Shown one piece after another: positions 1 to 9,933 of a DNA stretch of 64,000 nucleotides. The position numbers and the translations under genes were made by a program. Location: positions 392,512 to 456,511 of the forward strand of contig NZ_VJVW01000002.1 in NCBI RefSeq assembly GCF_009735585.1. Direction: 5' to 3'. A model generated the notes under the pieces. It was not told the DNA's origin. It searched no databases and saw nothing but the letters and a program-made list of their open reading frames with translations. The stretch's first letter is position 1. Each line of letters opens with the position of its first letter. This DNA comes from Christiangramia aestuarii. Lineage in GTDB: Bacteria; Bacteroidota; Bacteroidia; Flavobacteriales; Flavobacteriaceae.

Positions 1-753
1 AATAAGTGCCAGATTATTTTTATCCTGTTCTGCAGACATTAAATTGATCAATTCCAGCTCTATTTTTTTGGCCTCTTCTTCCTTTTCTAAATAGACCAGG
101 GTTCCCATTTTAATGGTCGATAAATGAAATGCAGGATAGATCTCACCTATTTCTGAGAATAAGTTTATAGCTTCTGTTAGCTTCGTTAATGCTGTTTCCG
201 GGCTCTCGAGGCGATAATAGGTTCCGGCGATAGCGTATAAAAGATTCGCCTGTATCTCTTTGTTATTTGATAATTCATCCCTTGCGAGTGTCTTATTAAA
301 TTGATCCTGAAACAGTTCTACATCTAAATTTGAATCAGCCCTCAGTACATCTGTAAAATTGCTATTATCATCACGCTCTTCCTCTAAGTAATTGGAAATC
401 TGCTGAGCCTTTTTTCTATAATAAATACTAATGGGATTGTCACGATCATAATAGAAAGAGGATAAGGTTAAATAGTACATGGCTTCCCCTTCAGCATAAT
501 CCAATTTATCAGAAAGTATTTTTGCTTCCTGTAGAGCCAGGAAACCATCTTCAAATTCAGGTATTAAAAAACACAAACGCGCAAATTCATTCTTTAATCT
601 TATAGTTCTTGTTCCGTCTTCTGAAGATTTATCTATAAGTTGTTTTATGCTATCTTTCTTAAATTTGTAATCCTCTATATCGCTGCTGGTCTGGCCTAAA
701 CTATTTAGACATACCGCTAAGAAAAGGAGACATAATAAGTGATTGATTTTCAT
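1..753 (-). CDS. TPR-type secreted protein, partial (cut by left edge)
   Basis: This reading frame starts at an ATG at 753 and stays open to the window edge, so only the N-terminal 251 residues are visible. It begins with a signal peptide (MKINHLLCLLFLAVCLNSLG, cleavage probably near residue 20). Helical segments rich in Ala/Leu/Tyr follow, including ALQEAKILSDKLDYAEGEA and a YRLESPETALTKL segment, a pattern typical of tetratricopeptide repeats. Its ATG overlaps the TGA stop of the upstream sensor kinase (ATGA), so the two are probably translationally coupled. In this phylum such TPR proteins often continue into a transmembrane helix and a kinase or DNA-binding output domain. The missing C-terminus prevents a decision, so the function is unassigned. 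Confidence 0.75.
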   Translation of the reverse strand, partial: MKINHLLCLLFLAVCLNSLGQTSSDIEDYKFKKDSIKQLIDKSSEDGTRTIRLKNEFARLCFLIPEFEDGFLALQEAKILSDKLDYAEGEAMYYLTLSSFYYDRDNPISIYYRKKAQQISNYLEEERDDNSNFTDVLRADSNLDVELFQDQFNKTLARDELSNNKEIQANLLYAIAGTYYRLESPETALTKLTEAINLFSEIGEIYPAFHLSTIKMGTLVYLEKEEEAKKIELELINLMSAEQDKNNLALI

Positions 754-3700
754 CGGTTTGTTTTTATTATGATTGTGAAGGTCGTTCCTTTACCTTTTTG
801 AGTTTCTACTTCCAAAACACCTCCATGGGCCTTTACAATATCGTAGCTTAGACTAAGTCCCAACCCGGTTCCCTGCCCGGTTGGCTTGGTGGTGAAAAAT
901 GGCTGAAAGATCTTATCCAGGTTCTTTTTAGGGATCCCACAACCGTTATCTTTAACACGAATAAGCACCTGGTTAGCTTCCTTATGAGTTGAAATGCTGA
1001 CTTTTGGTTCATATAAGGCATCACTGGAATTGTTTCTTTTCTGCAATACGGCATAGAAGGCGTTGGTAAGCAAATTGAGGATCACCCTGCCGATCTCCTG
1101 AGCCATCACAGGTATATTCCCCAGGCCTGGATCAAAATCTGTTTCCAGACTAGCATTAAATGATTTATCCTTGGCGCGTAAGCCGTGATAGGCTAAACGC
1201 AGATATTCATCACACAAAATATTAAGATCTGTAGGTTCTATTTCTGAATTACCTTTCCTGCTATGCTGTAGCATCCCTTTTACAATAGCATCTGCGCGCT
1301 TTCCATGATGGTTTATTTTATTAAGGTTATTCCTGATGTCTTTCAAAATTTCTTTTACCTCTTCCAGATCGCCTTTTTCTATTTCTTCGGCTATTTCATC
1401 GAGCAGTTCGTTACTTACTTCAGAAAAATTATTCACGAAATTCAACGGATTCTGGATCTCGTGGGCTATTCCCGCAGTAAGTTCTCCCAGGCTGGCCATT
1501 TTCTCAGATTGAATTAATTGTTTCTGGGTTTGCTGAAGTTCTGTAAGGGCTTTTTCCGCATTTTCCCTGGCCGCTTTGATTTCCTTAAGATCCTGCCTGG
1601 CTTTGATGGCATTGGCTTCAGCAACTTTCAGATCTTTAAAACGGATATAGGTAAGGTTAAATACTGCCGCAAAACGCTCCAGCAATTCAAGGGCATCTTC
1701 ATCCTGTTCTTCTCCGGAAGCCAAACCAATAAGACCTCCAGAAAAATAGGCCATGTACTGTATCCTCCTTTTTTGTTCAACGCCACCCTGAAATGGAATT
1801 TTCAATTCCTCATTTAGATACTTGAAATAATCCTGCAATTCCCTGCCTTCCATATCTATTATCTGGGAAGTCTTTCCCTGCTTCCAGCCGTCTAACATCC
1901 GGGCGATAGATCTATTTTTTGAAGCTTCTAACTTGAAGTGATTGGCAAGCCTGCTGCCGTCTTCATTGGTTGCCCAGGCGTCTATGGTGTCCAGGTCACT
2001 ATCGATAAGGCCTATAAATAACCTATTTGGAGAAATACCCAGTTCCAGTAACTGCTCAAAAACGACCATGGAGGTTTCGGTAAATTCCTTGCTCCTCTCC
2101 ATCGCCAGGGTACGGCTTCTCACCTTTTCCAGGGCTGTTTCTACCCTGGCTTCCCTAGCCCGCTCTTCAGCCTTTTGTAAATCGAGGAAACGGGTATAAG
2201 ACTGTTCAAAGACCCGGGCAAATCTTTTAAAGATCTCGTAAGATTCCGGGACAGGTTCATAGGTGATAAAAATGAGATATCCATATTTAAAAAAAGCAAC
2301 GTGATCTATCTGGGAGGTAGGGAAAGAAATTCCCTCTGCTTTCATTTGCAATAATTGATCACCAACCCCCGGCAGGGAGCATAAATATTCGTAATGGGCC
2401 GGACACTCGTCCTCACCTATTTCGTTGACCAGCAAGCTTTGGCCTTGCTGTCCAGCTTCATAATATTTAAGAAAAACCCCTTCCCTTGGTGTTCTGTATT
2501 TAGGGAATACACCCTGGCCATTGCTCCCCCATTCCACAGAACCTCTCTCATCGTCATCATAAATATTGAAGGCGCAAAACCAGGTGGACACCCCCAGTTC
2601 CTGAACCTGTTTTACCAGTTCCAGAGATAGATCTGCCAGATCTTCGCTCTTTTGCATGCCTATAGATCTGCTACGTATTCTTTCCAGTGCAGCTTCGACC
2701 TGTGCTTCCCTGGCCTGAAGTTCTGCTTTTTTGAGATCCAGGTACCTGATATAAGCCTGTTCAAAGACCTTTGCAAAACGAGGAAGAATATGGGCTTCTT
2801 CAAAAACCTGCAAAGCAGAAACCAGTATATATCCATTCTTAAAGGATGCCCCATAGTCAATTTCCCAGGGAGGAGCCCCGGGCATGGGAGTATCGTTTTC
2901 CTCAAGATCTTTAAGTACTTTTTGAGCAGAAGGCAGATTGAAGATATCCTGGAAATGTTTTTCAATAAAATCTTCCGGTATCTCTATAGAGAATAGTTCT
3001 TCTCCCTTTTTCCACTGGTTATACCTGTATTCGTGAATATAGTCCAGGTCTTTTGGAACAATAAAAGGACTCATCATACCGGCCCCTGGAATACTATGCC
3101 ATTGCTCTACATGATCTTTATGCTTATCACAGAAAACGATTCCGGTGGCAAATAAATCGCCCCCAAAGTTTCGCAGCTGATTAAACATTTCGGTGGTGAC
3201 AGAGCTAAAGTCCTTGCTGTTTTGCATTCCCATAGACCTGCTACGCACTCTCTCCAGTGCCGCTTCAATTTGGGCCTGTTTGGTTTGAGCTTCGGCATTT
3301 TCCAGGTCACGAAATCGGGTATAAGTTTGCTGAAATACCTTACCGAACCTTAGAAGGGTTTTATTTTCTTCTTCAGAAAAGAGCTCACCTTCAAAGTTCT
3401 CTATGTAAAGCCCTACGTCGTCCATTAAAACCGTAGATATGGCAAGCCCTTTACAATTTTGATAATGGCTTTTTGTTTCCTCATCTACCCCTGGAATAAT
3501 TTCGAACAACTCCCGATAGAATTTATTTTTTTCTTCAAATGTGTAAAGGTTGCTAAAAAAATTATCCCCGTTCTTTTTAGCCTTTAAGAAACTGTTCCAG
3601 TGCGGAGTATCTATATAGGGAACAGTGACCTCAGCAGGGACTTTGTTTTTATCGGTAAGCCAGATATGCATATCATCGTTCTCCTTGTAGTCAATGATAA

Positions 3701-6044
3701 ACCCGGCGTGTTCAATATTAAAATTCAGATGTACCAGCTGATCAAATACGACCTTAATAACCTCTTCCAGTTCAGAACTTTTTTGCATTCCCATCGTTCG
3801 GCTACGCACCCTTTCCAGGGCCGCCTCGATATGAGCCTCCCTGGCCTGATTTTCGGCTTTTTGAAGATCCAGAAAACGGGTGTAAGTAAGGCTGAAACTT
3901 CGGGCAAAGCGTTTACAGATCTCCTCATATTCTGAGGTTAATGGTTCATCGAGGAATACGAACAGGACCCCATCCTTAAAGGGAAAACTGAAGTGATAGA
4001 CAATTTCAGATAAAGTCTCCAGATCGATATTCACCGGGTATTCCCTGACTTTGTTTAATCTATCGAAATATTTGAATTTATCCACTCCTTTTAATTCATA
4101 AGAAAAGGCTGCCTCACCTTTTTCCCAGGCCCTCTTCACCCCTACCAGCAAAGGGTGAAGGCTCATATCTAAATTCACTGTGGTAAGCTTGGCATGATGT
4201 CCTTTCTTAGTAGAAGCGGTATATAATTGCATATGTTCAGACTGACTGAGAATACCAATACCACATCTTGTAGATTCAGGAAGTCCCAATCCGCGTAATT
4301 CCTGAAAGAAAGTGATTACGGTATTTCCTATCTCCTCGGTATTATGCATTGCCATCGTCGCGGCTCTTATTCGCTCCAAAGCCAGGTTAATTTCGGCTTC
4401 CCTGGCCTGTTTTTCAGCTTTCTGGAGATCGAGAAAACGGGTATAGGTTTGCTCAAATACTTTTCCGAAGCGTTTAAAAATGTCATGAGCTTCAGGGACT
4501 TCCTCATAGGTGATAAAAAGCAAAAATCCTTTATTGAATCTCACCAGGTGATTGAACTGTCGTTTGGGCAGATCTAATCCCGCCTCCTGAAATTGCTCAA
4601 AGGTCTTTTTAAGTTCGGGCAGAGATGTCATATAATCATAATGCTCTACCAGATCTTCACCCTCCTGTCCGTAAACAAAAAAATCCACATTTCTAACTAT
4701 CGCCTCATGCCAGGGAAGCAGACTTTCATGCTCCGTTAAAGGCAGTACGAAAGGTTCCTGCAATTCTCCTTCACTGCTCATAATGCAGGTACTGGATCGC
4801 CTGTCTTCTGAAAGAATATTATATCCCGCACTCCAGGCCGGAATTCCAAGTTTTTCAATTTCCAGAAAAAGAATATTGGCAGCTTCAGGTAACTCCTTGG
4901 AATGCTGCATAAACATCGTTCGACTTCTAACCCGTTCTAAAGCTGTTTCGATCTGGGCTTCTCTGGTTTGAGCTTCCGCTTTTTTAAGATCCAGAAAGCG
5001 CGTATAGGCCTGTTCAAACACACTGCCGAAACGTTTTAAAACATTGTTCTCATGCTCGGTAAATATCCTGCCATGATGATTAATTATAAATATCGAGGTG
5101 TTCTTAAAAACGGCACATGAACGGGTATATCCACCTTGGCGTGAAAACACTTCTTTTTTATGCGCCTCATCGGCATTTAAGTATGGAGGGAATTTAAAAA
5201 GGTGTTCAAAAAATTCAATTTTCTCCGCCTGGCTGAATTCTTCTGTGAAAAATCCAGCCCCCTTCTTTATTCCCTTAATAAGATTTTGGTAGATAGGTTT
5301 ATCTATAGGGGGCACATGAACTTTCTGGACATAATCTGCCGTACCTCCTGCCCCCCAGCACCAAAGTTCATCCTGTATATCTGAATTTATGATGATAAAG
5401 GCTCCTCCCGTAATTGGTAGCTCCAGTTTAAGCAGCTCCCGGTGAACCCTTTTAATTACATCTTGAAGCTCTGAGGTATGCTGCATTTCCAAGGATTTCG
5501 CCCTGACTTTTTCCAATGCCATTTCTACCTGAAGTTCCCGAGACTTTTCTTCAAGCTCTTTTGTACGTCTTTGAATGGCCTCTCTCAATTGCAGGTTTTC
5601 AGAACTAATCTGATCGAAGCCTATGGTCTCTCCTTCTTCTGTCTTTGCATCTGGAAGTGAAAAATGCTGGTAAATAAATTTCCAGCCCTTATTGGTTTCG
5701 TGAAGTGCGTTAGAAAACCTAAATCTGCCGTAATAGGTCCAGTTTCCTTCAGCCATGAACCAGGCATCAAAGAGGTGGGTTAAAAAAATAATATCCCCGA
5801 ATTTTTCTATTGTGGTAATATTATTTCTCAGGTCAGTTTTCCCGGCAAATTGATCGGTGGTTTTTCTAAAAAATTCCGTGGTATCCTTTCGGTTTAGGAA
5901 CTCTTCATTGTTGGTAGAACCAATGAAATGGTAATCATCATCAAAATAGGAATCGTAGGTATATATATCACCATTCAAATAACTATCAAGCCACTTTTGA
6001 TAAATACTCAGAACCTCATCTTTCTGTTTTTGAGTAATGCTCAT
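750..6044 (-). CDS. Giant cytosolic sensor histidine kinase with seven tandem GAF-like modules
   Basis: A 1764-residue protein without signal peptide or transmembrane segment. Residues 1-130 look like an NTF2/SnoaL-like domain and residues 135-172 are a coiled coil. Seven modules of about 186 residues follow (starting near 173, 365, 551, 738, 925, 1115 and 1300). Each opens with a linker helix of the form ALERVRSRTMGMQKS-EL followed by a GAF-like alpha/beta region ending in FxRFxKVFEQxYTRFLDL. Near 1511-1540 is a HisKA-type H-box (GIAHEIQNPLNF). The HATPase domain (about 1600-1760) has an N box LLTNAFYAVL, G1 DNGCGIP and G2 GQGTGLGLSLSYDIV. I infer a soluble multi-input sensor kinase; no receiver domain or response regulator is visible nearby. 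The TPR gene downstream overlaps it by 4 bases. Confidence 0.88.
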   Translation of the reverse strand: MSITQKQKDEVLSIYQKWLDSYLNGDIYTYDSYFDDDYHFIGSTNNEEFLNRKDTTEFFRKTTDQFAGKTDLRNNITTIEKFGDIIFLTHLFDAWFMAEGNWTYYGRFRFSNALHETNKGWKFIYQHFSLPDAKTEEGETIGFDQISSENLQLREAIQRRTKELEEKSRELQVEMALEKVRAKSLEMQHTSELQDVIKRVHRELLKLELPITGGAFIIINSDIQDELWCWGAGGTADYVQKVHVPPIDKPIYQNLIKGIKKGAGFFTEEFSQAEKIEFFEHLFKFPPYLNADEAHKKEVFSRQGGYTRSCAVFKNTSIFIINHHGRIFTEHENNVLKRFGSVFEQAYTRFLDLKKAEAQTREAQIETALERVRSRTMFMQHSKELPEAANILFLEIEKLGIPAWSAGYNILSEDRRSSTCIMSSEGELQEPFVLPLTEHESLLPWHEAIVRNVDFFVYGQEGEDLVEHYDYMTSLPELKKTFEQFQEAGLDLPKRQFNHLVRFNKGFLLFITYEEVPEAHDIFKRFGKVFEQTYTRFLDLQKAEKQAREAEINLALERIRAATMAMHNTEEIGNTVITFFQELRGLGLPESTRCGIGILSQSEHMQLYTASTKKGHHAKLTTVNLDMSLHPLLVGVKRAWEKGEAAFSYELKGVDKFKYFDRLNKVREYPVNIDLETLSEIVYHFSFPFKDGVLFVFLDEPLTSEYEEICKRFARSFSLTYTRFLDLQKAENQAREAHIEAALERVRSRTMGMQKSSELEEVIKVVFDQLVHLNFNIEHAGFIIDYKENDDMHIWLTDKNKVPAEVTVPYIDTPHWNSFLKAKKNGDNFFSNLYTFEEKNKFYRELFEIIPGVDEETKSHYQNCKGLAISTVLMDDVGLYIENFEGELFSEEENKTLLRFGKVFQQTYTRFRDLENAEAQTKQAQIEAALERVRSRSMGMQNSKDFSSVTTEMFNQLRNFGGDLFATGIVFCDKHKDHVEQWHSIPGAGMMSPFIVPKDLDYIHEYRYNQWKKGEELFSIEIPEDFIEKHFQDIFNLPSAQKVLKDLEENDTPMPGAPPWEIDYGASFKNGYILVSALQVFEEAHILPRFAKVFEQAYIRYLDLKKAELQAREAQVEAALERIRSRSIGMQKSEDLADLSLELVKQVQELGVSTWFCAFNIYDDDERGSVEWGSNGQGVFPKYRTPREGVFLKYYEAGQQGQSLLVNEIGEDECPAHYEYLCSLPGVGDQLLQMKAEGISFPTSQIDHVAFFKYGYLIFITYEPVPESYEIFKRFARVFEQSYTRFLDLQKAEERAREARVETALEKVRSRTLAMERSKEFTETSMVVFEQLLELGISPNRLFIGLIDSDLDTIDAWATNEDGSRLANHFKLEASKNRSIARMLDGWKQGKTSQIIDMEGRELQDYFKYLNEELKIPFQGGVEQKRRIQYMAYFSGGLIGLASGEEQDEDALELLERFAAVFNLTYIRFKDLKVAEANAIKARQDLKEIKAARENAEKALTELQQTQKQLIQSEKMASLGELTAGIAHEIQNPLNFVNNFSEVSNELLDEIAEEIEKGDLEEVKEILKDIRNNLNKINHHGKRADAIVKGMLQHSRKGNSEIEPTDLNILCDEYLRLAYHGLRAKDKSFNASLETDFDPGLGNIPVMAQEIGRVILNLLTNAFYAVLQKRNNSSDALYEPKVSISTHKEANQVLIRVKDNGCGIPKKNLDKIFQPFFTTKPTGQGTGLGLSLSYDIVKAHGGVLEVETQKGKGTTFTIIIKTNR

Positions 6045-6190
6045 ATTAAATAAGTTTCTGGATTGAATGGATGATAATTAGTTTCAGTTATTAATTCCTT
6101 TAGCCGAGAGGAAATAGAACTTTAATAAAACTAGCTGTTATTCAGGGGGGATATCTCACATGTAAGCCTTTATTTCAAATGATTAAAGAG

Positions 6191-6218
6191 AAAAAATGAC
6201 AGCCATAGGCTGCCATTT
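6191..6218 (-). terminator. Rho-independent terminator after the 243-aa secreted protein
   Basis: A near-perfect stem (AATGACAGCC / GGCTGCCATT, loop ATA) reads on the minus strand into a run of six T. It lies 23 bases after the stop codon at 6241 and separates this gene from the sensor kinase. Confidence 0.8.
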
Positions 6219-6240
6219 TCCTTCAAATAATTAAACTAAA

Positions 6241-6972
6241 CTATTGAGACTGATTGCTAAGATCTTCGTTCAATTTATACACATAAGCCCAGGAATCATC
6301 TAAAGCCTCCCTGAACTTATCCCTCATTTCGGTCATTTTTGCCTTGCCGTGCTTTTGCTCATAGACATCCCATGGACCATCCCATTCGGCGTCCAGACCG
6401 GCAAAATTCTGATAGGGCAGGCTCACCATATAATCGGGATCCTCCTGCCCACCCCCGGCAAAATCATACCAGTAGCCCAAAGGTTCTCCCTTGGCCTCTC
6501 TGTAAGTGGAGGAGACCTCGCGTATCACCTCGTTAAAAACAGAGGAATTGTTAGTCCTAAAAAAGGTAACCCACACGACCTTATTCCCGGAGGTAGGATT
6601 TTTGCTGAATTCTGGCATGGTTGAAGCAATACTGCGCGTCATGCTTTCTACATAGGGAAATACATCCTGCCTGAAGACAGATGCACAGGCTTCATCGGCA
6701 GCCTCGGGACCTTCGTCCATTTCAGCCCACTTATCTGTAAAATAAGTGACAGCAACCGTACCCGAAGGGCCCTGTACCCGGTTCCATACGTTCCAGACAT
6801 CACTGCCATTATTCTCGAGGTAGCAATCTTTCCATTTCTTCATTCCTTCATTGAATTTTTCGCCCTGGTTCATTTTGATTTTCAGTTCGAACATGTGCAA
6901 GAGCCTGCTTTCCTGATCCTGTGATATTCCCATGATAGGGATAAGCAGGAATAAAATGATCAATTTTCTCAT
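6241..6972 (-). CDS. Secreted protein of unknown function, 243 aa
   Basis: It starts with a clear signal peptide (MRKLIILFLLIPIMGIS, cleavage near residue 17-18). The mature part is soluble with no membrane segment. Two similar halves are suggested: residues about 25-120 and 130-230 each contain a beta strand with aromatic residues, a helix and a WDGPWDVYEQ or YFTDKWAEM segment. This resembles duplicated dimeric alpha/beta barrel (antibiotic-monooxygenase-like) folds, but I cannot confirm the family. It is transcribed alone, with its own terminator. The secreted 143-aa protein at 15654-16085 has a comparable look. Function unknown. Confidence 0.8.
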   Translation of the reverse strand: MRKLIILFLLIPIMGISQDQESRLLHMFELKIKMNQGEKFNEGMKKWKDCYLENNGSDVWNVWNRVQGPSGTVAVTYFTDKWAEMDEGPEAADEACASVFRQDVFPYVESMTRSIASTMPEFSKNPTSGNKVVWVTFFRTNNSSVFNEVIREVSSTYREAKGEPLGYWYDFAGGGQEDPDYMVSLPYQNFAGLDAEWDGPWDVYEQKHGKAKMTEMRDKFREALDDSWAYVYKLNEDLSNQSQ

Positions 6973-7107
6973 AATTAATAGAATTTAGTTGTTCCTACGT
7001 AATTTACTGAATTACAATAAAATACGTGTATTAAAAATAAAAAAAGCTATTAATTGTTTATAACCTGTCCCGGGATTAGACCAAAAGCCGTAAACTTAAG
7101 TTGGATG

Positions 7108-8448
7108 CTACTTTGCTATGGATCCTTCGGCAATAACCGGTGCTTCCCCTAGCCTTTTCCTGAATGCATGCTTTTTCTTATAGCTCAAATTCCGCCAGAC
7201 CCATTCCAGCGGACCAAAATAGAAATACCTGAGCCAGATAGGGCTTAAGATCAACTGGAAGACCCAGATCCCAAAGACCACGTATAAGAGCTCATATCTT
7301 TGGAGTTTTCCGAAGAGTCCCAGACCTACTCCCGTAAAAATGAACATACAGATCACCGAATGCATTACATAATTGGTAAGTGCCATTTTACCAACTGCCG
7401 CCAGGGAATTTTGCAACCAGTTTAGAATGGGCATTTTACAAAAGATCATGATTAGGCTTACATGGCCCATAGCCACGAAAACACGCCCCAGTTCATAGGT
7501 AATACCCGCCCTGGAATAGGCAAGAAAAGAGAAGTTATCTGCCATAATGATCCTTAACTCATAATAATTCACCCCCAGGCCTATGGCGTAACAAATGATG
7601 CCTATCAAACCGTAGAATTTATAGCTTCTCCGGGCACTTAACAGGTTCCATTTAAAAAGAGCGATTCCCAGCAACATCATGCTCAGGATATCCCATACGT
7701 CGTAACGATAGAACCAGAGAGTATCGGTTTCCATATTTTCTGGGGCAAGAAAGGAAACTACGCTAAAGTAATCCTTGCGCATGTTCCGCGTGGTATTTGC
7801 AACGGTTTCGGCAGAACGTTCTTTTTCGATCTCCTGCCAGCGGGCCGTGGCTGCCTCCATTTCGGTACTTAATTCCCTGCCCGAGCTTTTATATTCCTGC
7901 GCCAGCTGGACATTCTGCAGCATTTTTTCATCATTTCGGTATTCAAAATAATTCCAGGCCGTACCTATTCCAAACAGTAATATAGCCGATAGCAATAGCG
8001 TTCGGGCTTTTAAGTTCCGGAAAGAAAATACCAGGAACCCCATCAGGGCATAATCATACAGTATCTCCCCGGTCCATAAAAGCAGATATCCATGAATGAG
8101 ACCAAAAACCAGCAACCACAGTAAACGCCTGAAATAGATATTGGCCGCCTGTATGCCCGCACCTTTCTGTTCCAGCCGGCTAAGCAGGATATACATTCCC
8201 ACACCAAAAAGAAGTGAGAACAATGCCCGCATGGTACCCTCGAAGAACATAGTAGTCCCAATCCAGGTATAAAGGTTCAATCCGGAAGCACCGCCGGAAA
8301 CCGTAGGATTGGCATAGGCGCCGGCAAGACCGAAGCCATTAATGTTCATAAGCAGGATCCCGCAGAGAACGATTCCCCGCATGATATCGAGGGAATGTAT
8401 ACGTTGAGATGCTTTGATGGGGGTCAATGAGGTTGGATTGATCTGCAT
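7108..8448 (-). CDS. DUF418 family multi-pass membrane protein
   Basis: A 446-residue integral membrane protein with about ten hydrophobic segments. The N-terminus carries the family signature RIHSLDIMRGIVLCGILL (residues 17-34), shared by YeiB/DUF418 proteins and heparan-alpha-glucosaminide N-acetyltransferase-like proteins. The C-terminal 170 residues match DUF418, including GKMALTNYVMHSV and the ending FGPLEWVWRNLSY. A charged loop around residues 180-225 separates the two halves. The family is thought to move or acylate small molecules at the inner membrane, but no substrate is established. The next gene upstream encodes a related DUF1624 protein; the 201-base gap allows separate transcription. 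Confidence 0.9.
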   Translation of the reverse strand: MQINPTSLTPIKASQRIHSLDIMRGIVLCGILLMNINGFGLAGAYANPTVSGGASGLNLYTWIGTTMFFEGTMRALFSLLFGVGMYILLSRLEQKGAGIQAANIYFRRLLWLLVFGLIHGYLLLWTGEILYDYALMGFLVFSFRNLKARTLLLSAILLFGIGTAWNYFEYRNDEKMLQNVQLAQEYKSSGRELSTEMEAATARWQEIEKERSAETVANTTRNMRKDYFSVVSFLAPENMETDTLWFYRYDVWDILSMMLLGIALFKWNLLSARRSYKFYGLIGIICYAIGLGVNYYELRIIMADNFSFLAYSRAGITYELGRVFVAMGHVSLIMIFCKMPILNWLQNSLAAVGKMALTNYVMHSVICMFIFTGVGLGLFGKLQRYELLYVVFGIWVFQLILSPIWLRYFYFGPLEWVWRNLSYKKKHAFRKRLGEAPVIAEGSIAK

Positions 8449-8649
8449 TTTTTAAATGATTTTGGTGAAAAAGAATAGCTCTTAAAGGGTAATTGCAGCA
8501 GGACCCTAAAGGCCATTAACTACATACCGACTTTGAAGATCACCAAAAGCAGATGACTCCATAAGGGAGGGTGAAATAAAGCGGCTAATTTACTTATAAT
8601 TAACCACTTACAGAAACAAAAACTAATCAAAGCCAGAACAACCCCTTAT

Positions 8650-9834
8650 CTACAAGTAACTTAGCCACCATTTATGCCGGTTTCGCATCTTGTATTCCAT
8701 GTATCTTTTTGATGGAAAGTAAAGGAAGGCGACGACCAGGATCCAGATGAGATATACCACAAAAAGTGAGTATCCATAATCCTGCGCATCCTTGCCAGGG
8801 GAAAAAGGGTTCAATGGCAGCATGATCTTATAGTTGCCTCCACTTATCAAAAGTCCCAGGATGGCCGCGAGGTGGATCACGAATACATGCAGCACATAAT
8901 AGAAAAAAGGCACCCGGCCAAAAACGAGGAAGAATTTCGTGATGCTGTTACTTATATTTTCAGTGAGGTAAAGGAACAGGAATGCGGGTCCAAGAGTGAT
9001 CAATAAATATGATAAGGATGGCGGATACTTGGTAAGGTTTAGCACAGATAATAACGTAAAAACCCCATTATCCTGTTCTATCCACGGCACGGGGTCGCCA
9101 TATAAATTTGGTATCCTTATAATCAGAAAAAGCAGGATGCTGCTGATGCAGAGCCATAGGAGCATCCTGGTACGCTTCTCAACCGGATATCCGGTCTTAT
9201 ACAAGCAGCCAAAAACATAGCCCAGGATTATCACTCCAATCCAGGGCAAAATAGGATACATGATAAGGATAAAGTGATCCTGAGTTTGCACAAATCCGCC
9301 CTGGTGCAGGACATACCACAAAATGGCTTTGAGATCTTGTCCCTGGTATGTTATTACATCAAGTAAATTATGACCTAAGACCAGCAACAGCCCTATGGCC
9401 AGCAGTGCCCGCAACGGCAAGAAAACCAGGGAAGACAATGAGACCATACACAATCCTATGGCCCAGATCACCTGCAGGTTGATAAACGCATAATTAGGGT
9501 CGAACCACCAGACGAAGTTCATGATCACGATCTCTACAAAGATAAGCCAGAGCCCGCGGGTGCTCAGGAATTTGAAAAGATCTTTTTTGGTTCTTTTAGA
9601 TCCGTATAGAAAAGCAGAGCTTCCAGCCAGGAATACGAACACGGGTGCACAATAGTGAGTGATAAAACGGGTGAAAAAAAGTTCGGGTGTGGTAGTATCA
9701 AGATTAGTAGGATCATTGCCCGTGAGCGCGTTGATATGGAAATAATCCCGAACATGGTCCAGGGCCATGATCACCATGACCACCCCCCGAAGCAGGTCTA
9801 TGGATTCAATTCGTTTAGCAGGGAGTTTTTCCAT
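8650..9834 (-). CDS. DUF1624 / heparan-alpha-glucosaminide N-acetyltransferase-like membrane protein
   Basis: A 394-residue polytopic membrane protein with about ten to eleven hydrophobic segments. Near the N-terminus is the diagnostic stretch SIDLLRGVVMVIMALDHVRD (residues 11-30), followed by HYCAPVFVFLAGSSAF. Members of the family carry acetyl groups across membranes, but the bacterial substrates are mostly unknown. The Asp-His pair in ALDHVRDYF is the conserved catalytic-site candidate. It lies upstream of the DUF418 gene on the same strand, two distant relatives side by side. I see no substrate-specific neighbour, so the exact role is open. Confidence 0.88.
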   Translation of the reverse strand: MEKLPAKRIESIDLLRGVVMVIMALDHVRDYFHINALTGNDPTNLDTTTPELFFTRFITHYCAPVFVFLAGSSAFLYGSKRTKKDLFKFLSTRGLWLIFVEIVIMNFVWWFDPNYAFINLQVIWAIGLCMVSLSSLVFLPLRALLAIGLLLVLGHNLLDVITYQGQDLKAILWYVLHQGGFVQTQDHFILIMYPILPWIGVIILGYVFGCLYKTGYPVEKRTRMLLWLCISSILLFLIIRIPNLYGDPVPWIEQDNGVFTLLSVLNLTKYPPSLSYLLITLGPAFLFLYLTENISNSITKFFLVFGRVPFFYYVLHVFVIHLAAILGLLISGGNYKIMLPLNPFSPGKDAQDYGYSLFVVYLIWILVVAFLYFPSKRYMEYKMRNRHKWWLSYL

Positions 9835-9933
9835 AAGATCGCAGGTTACTATACAACAGTTGATTTAATTGATTTCAGTTTAGTTTTAAAATTATCTTGA
9901 GTGAAAGCCACCAGAATTTTTAAATGAATGGTT

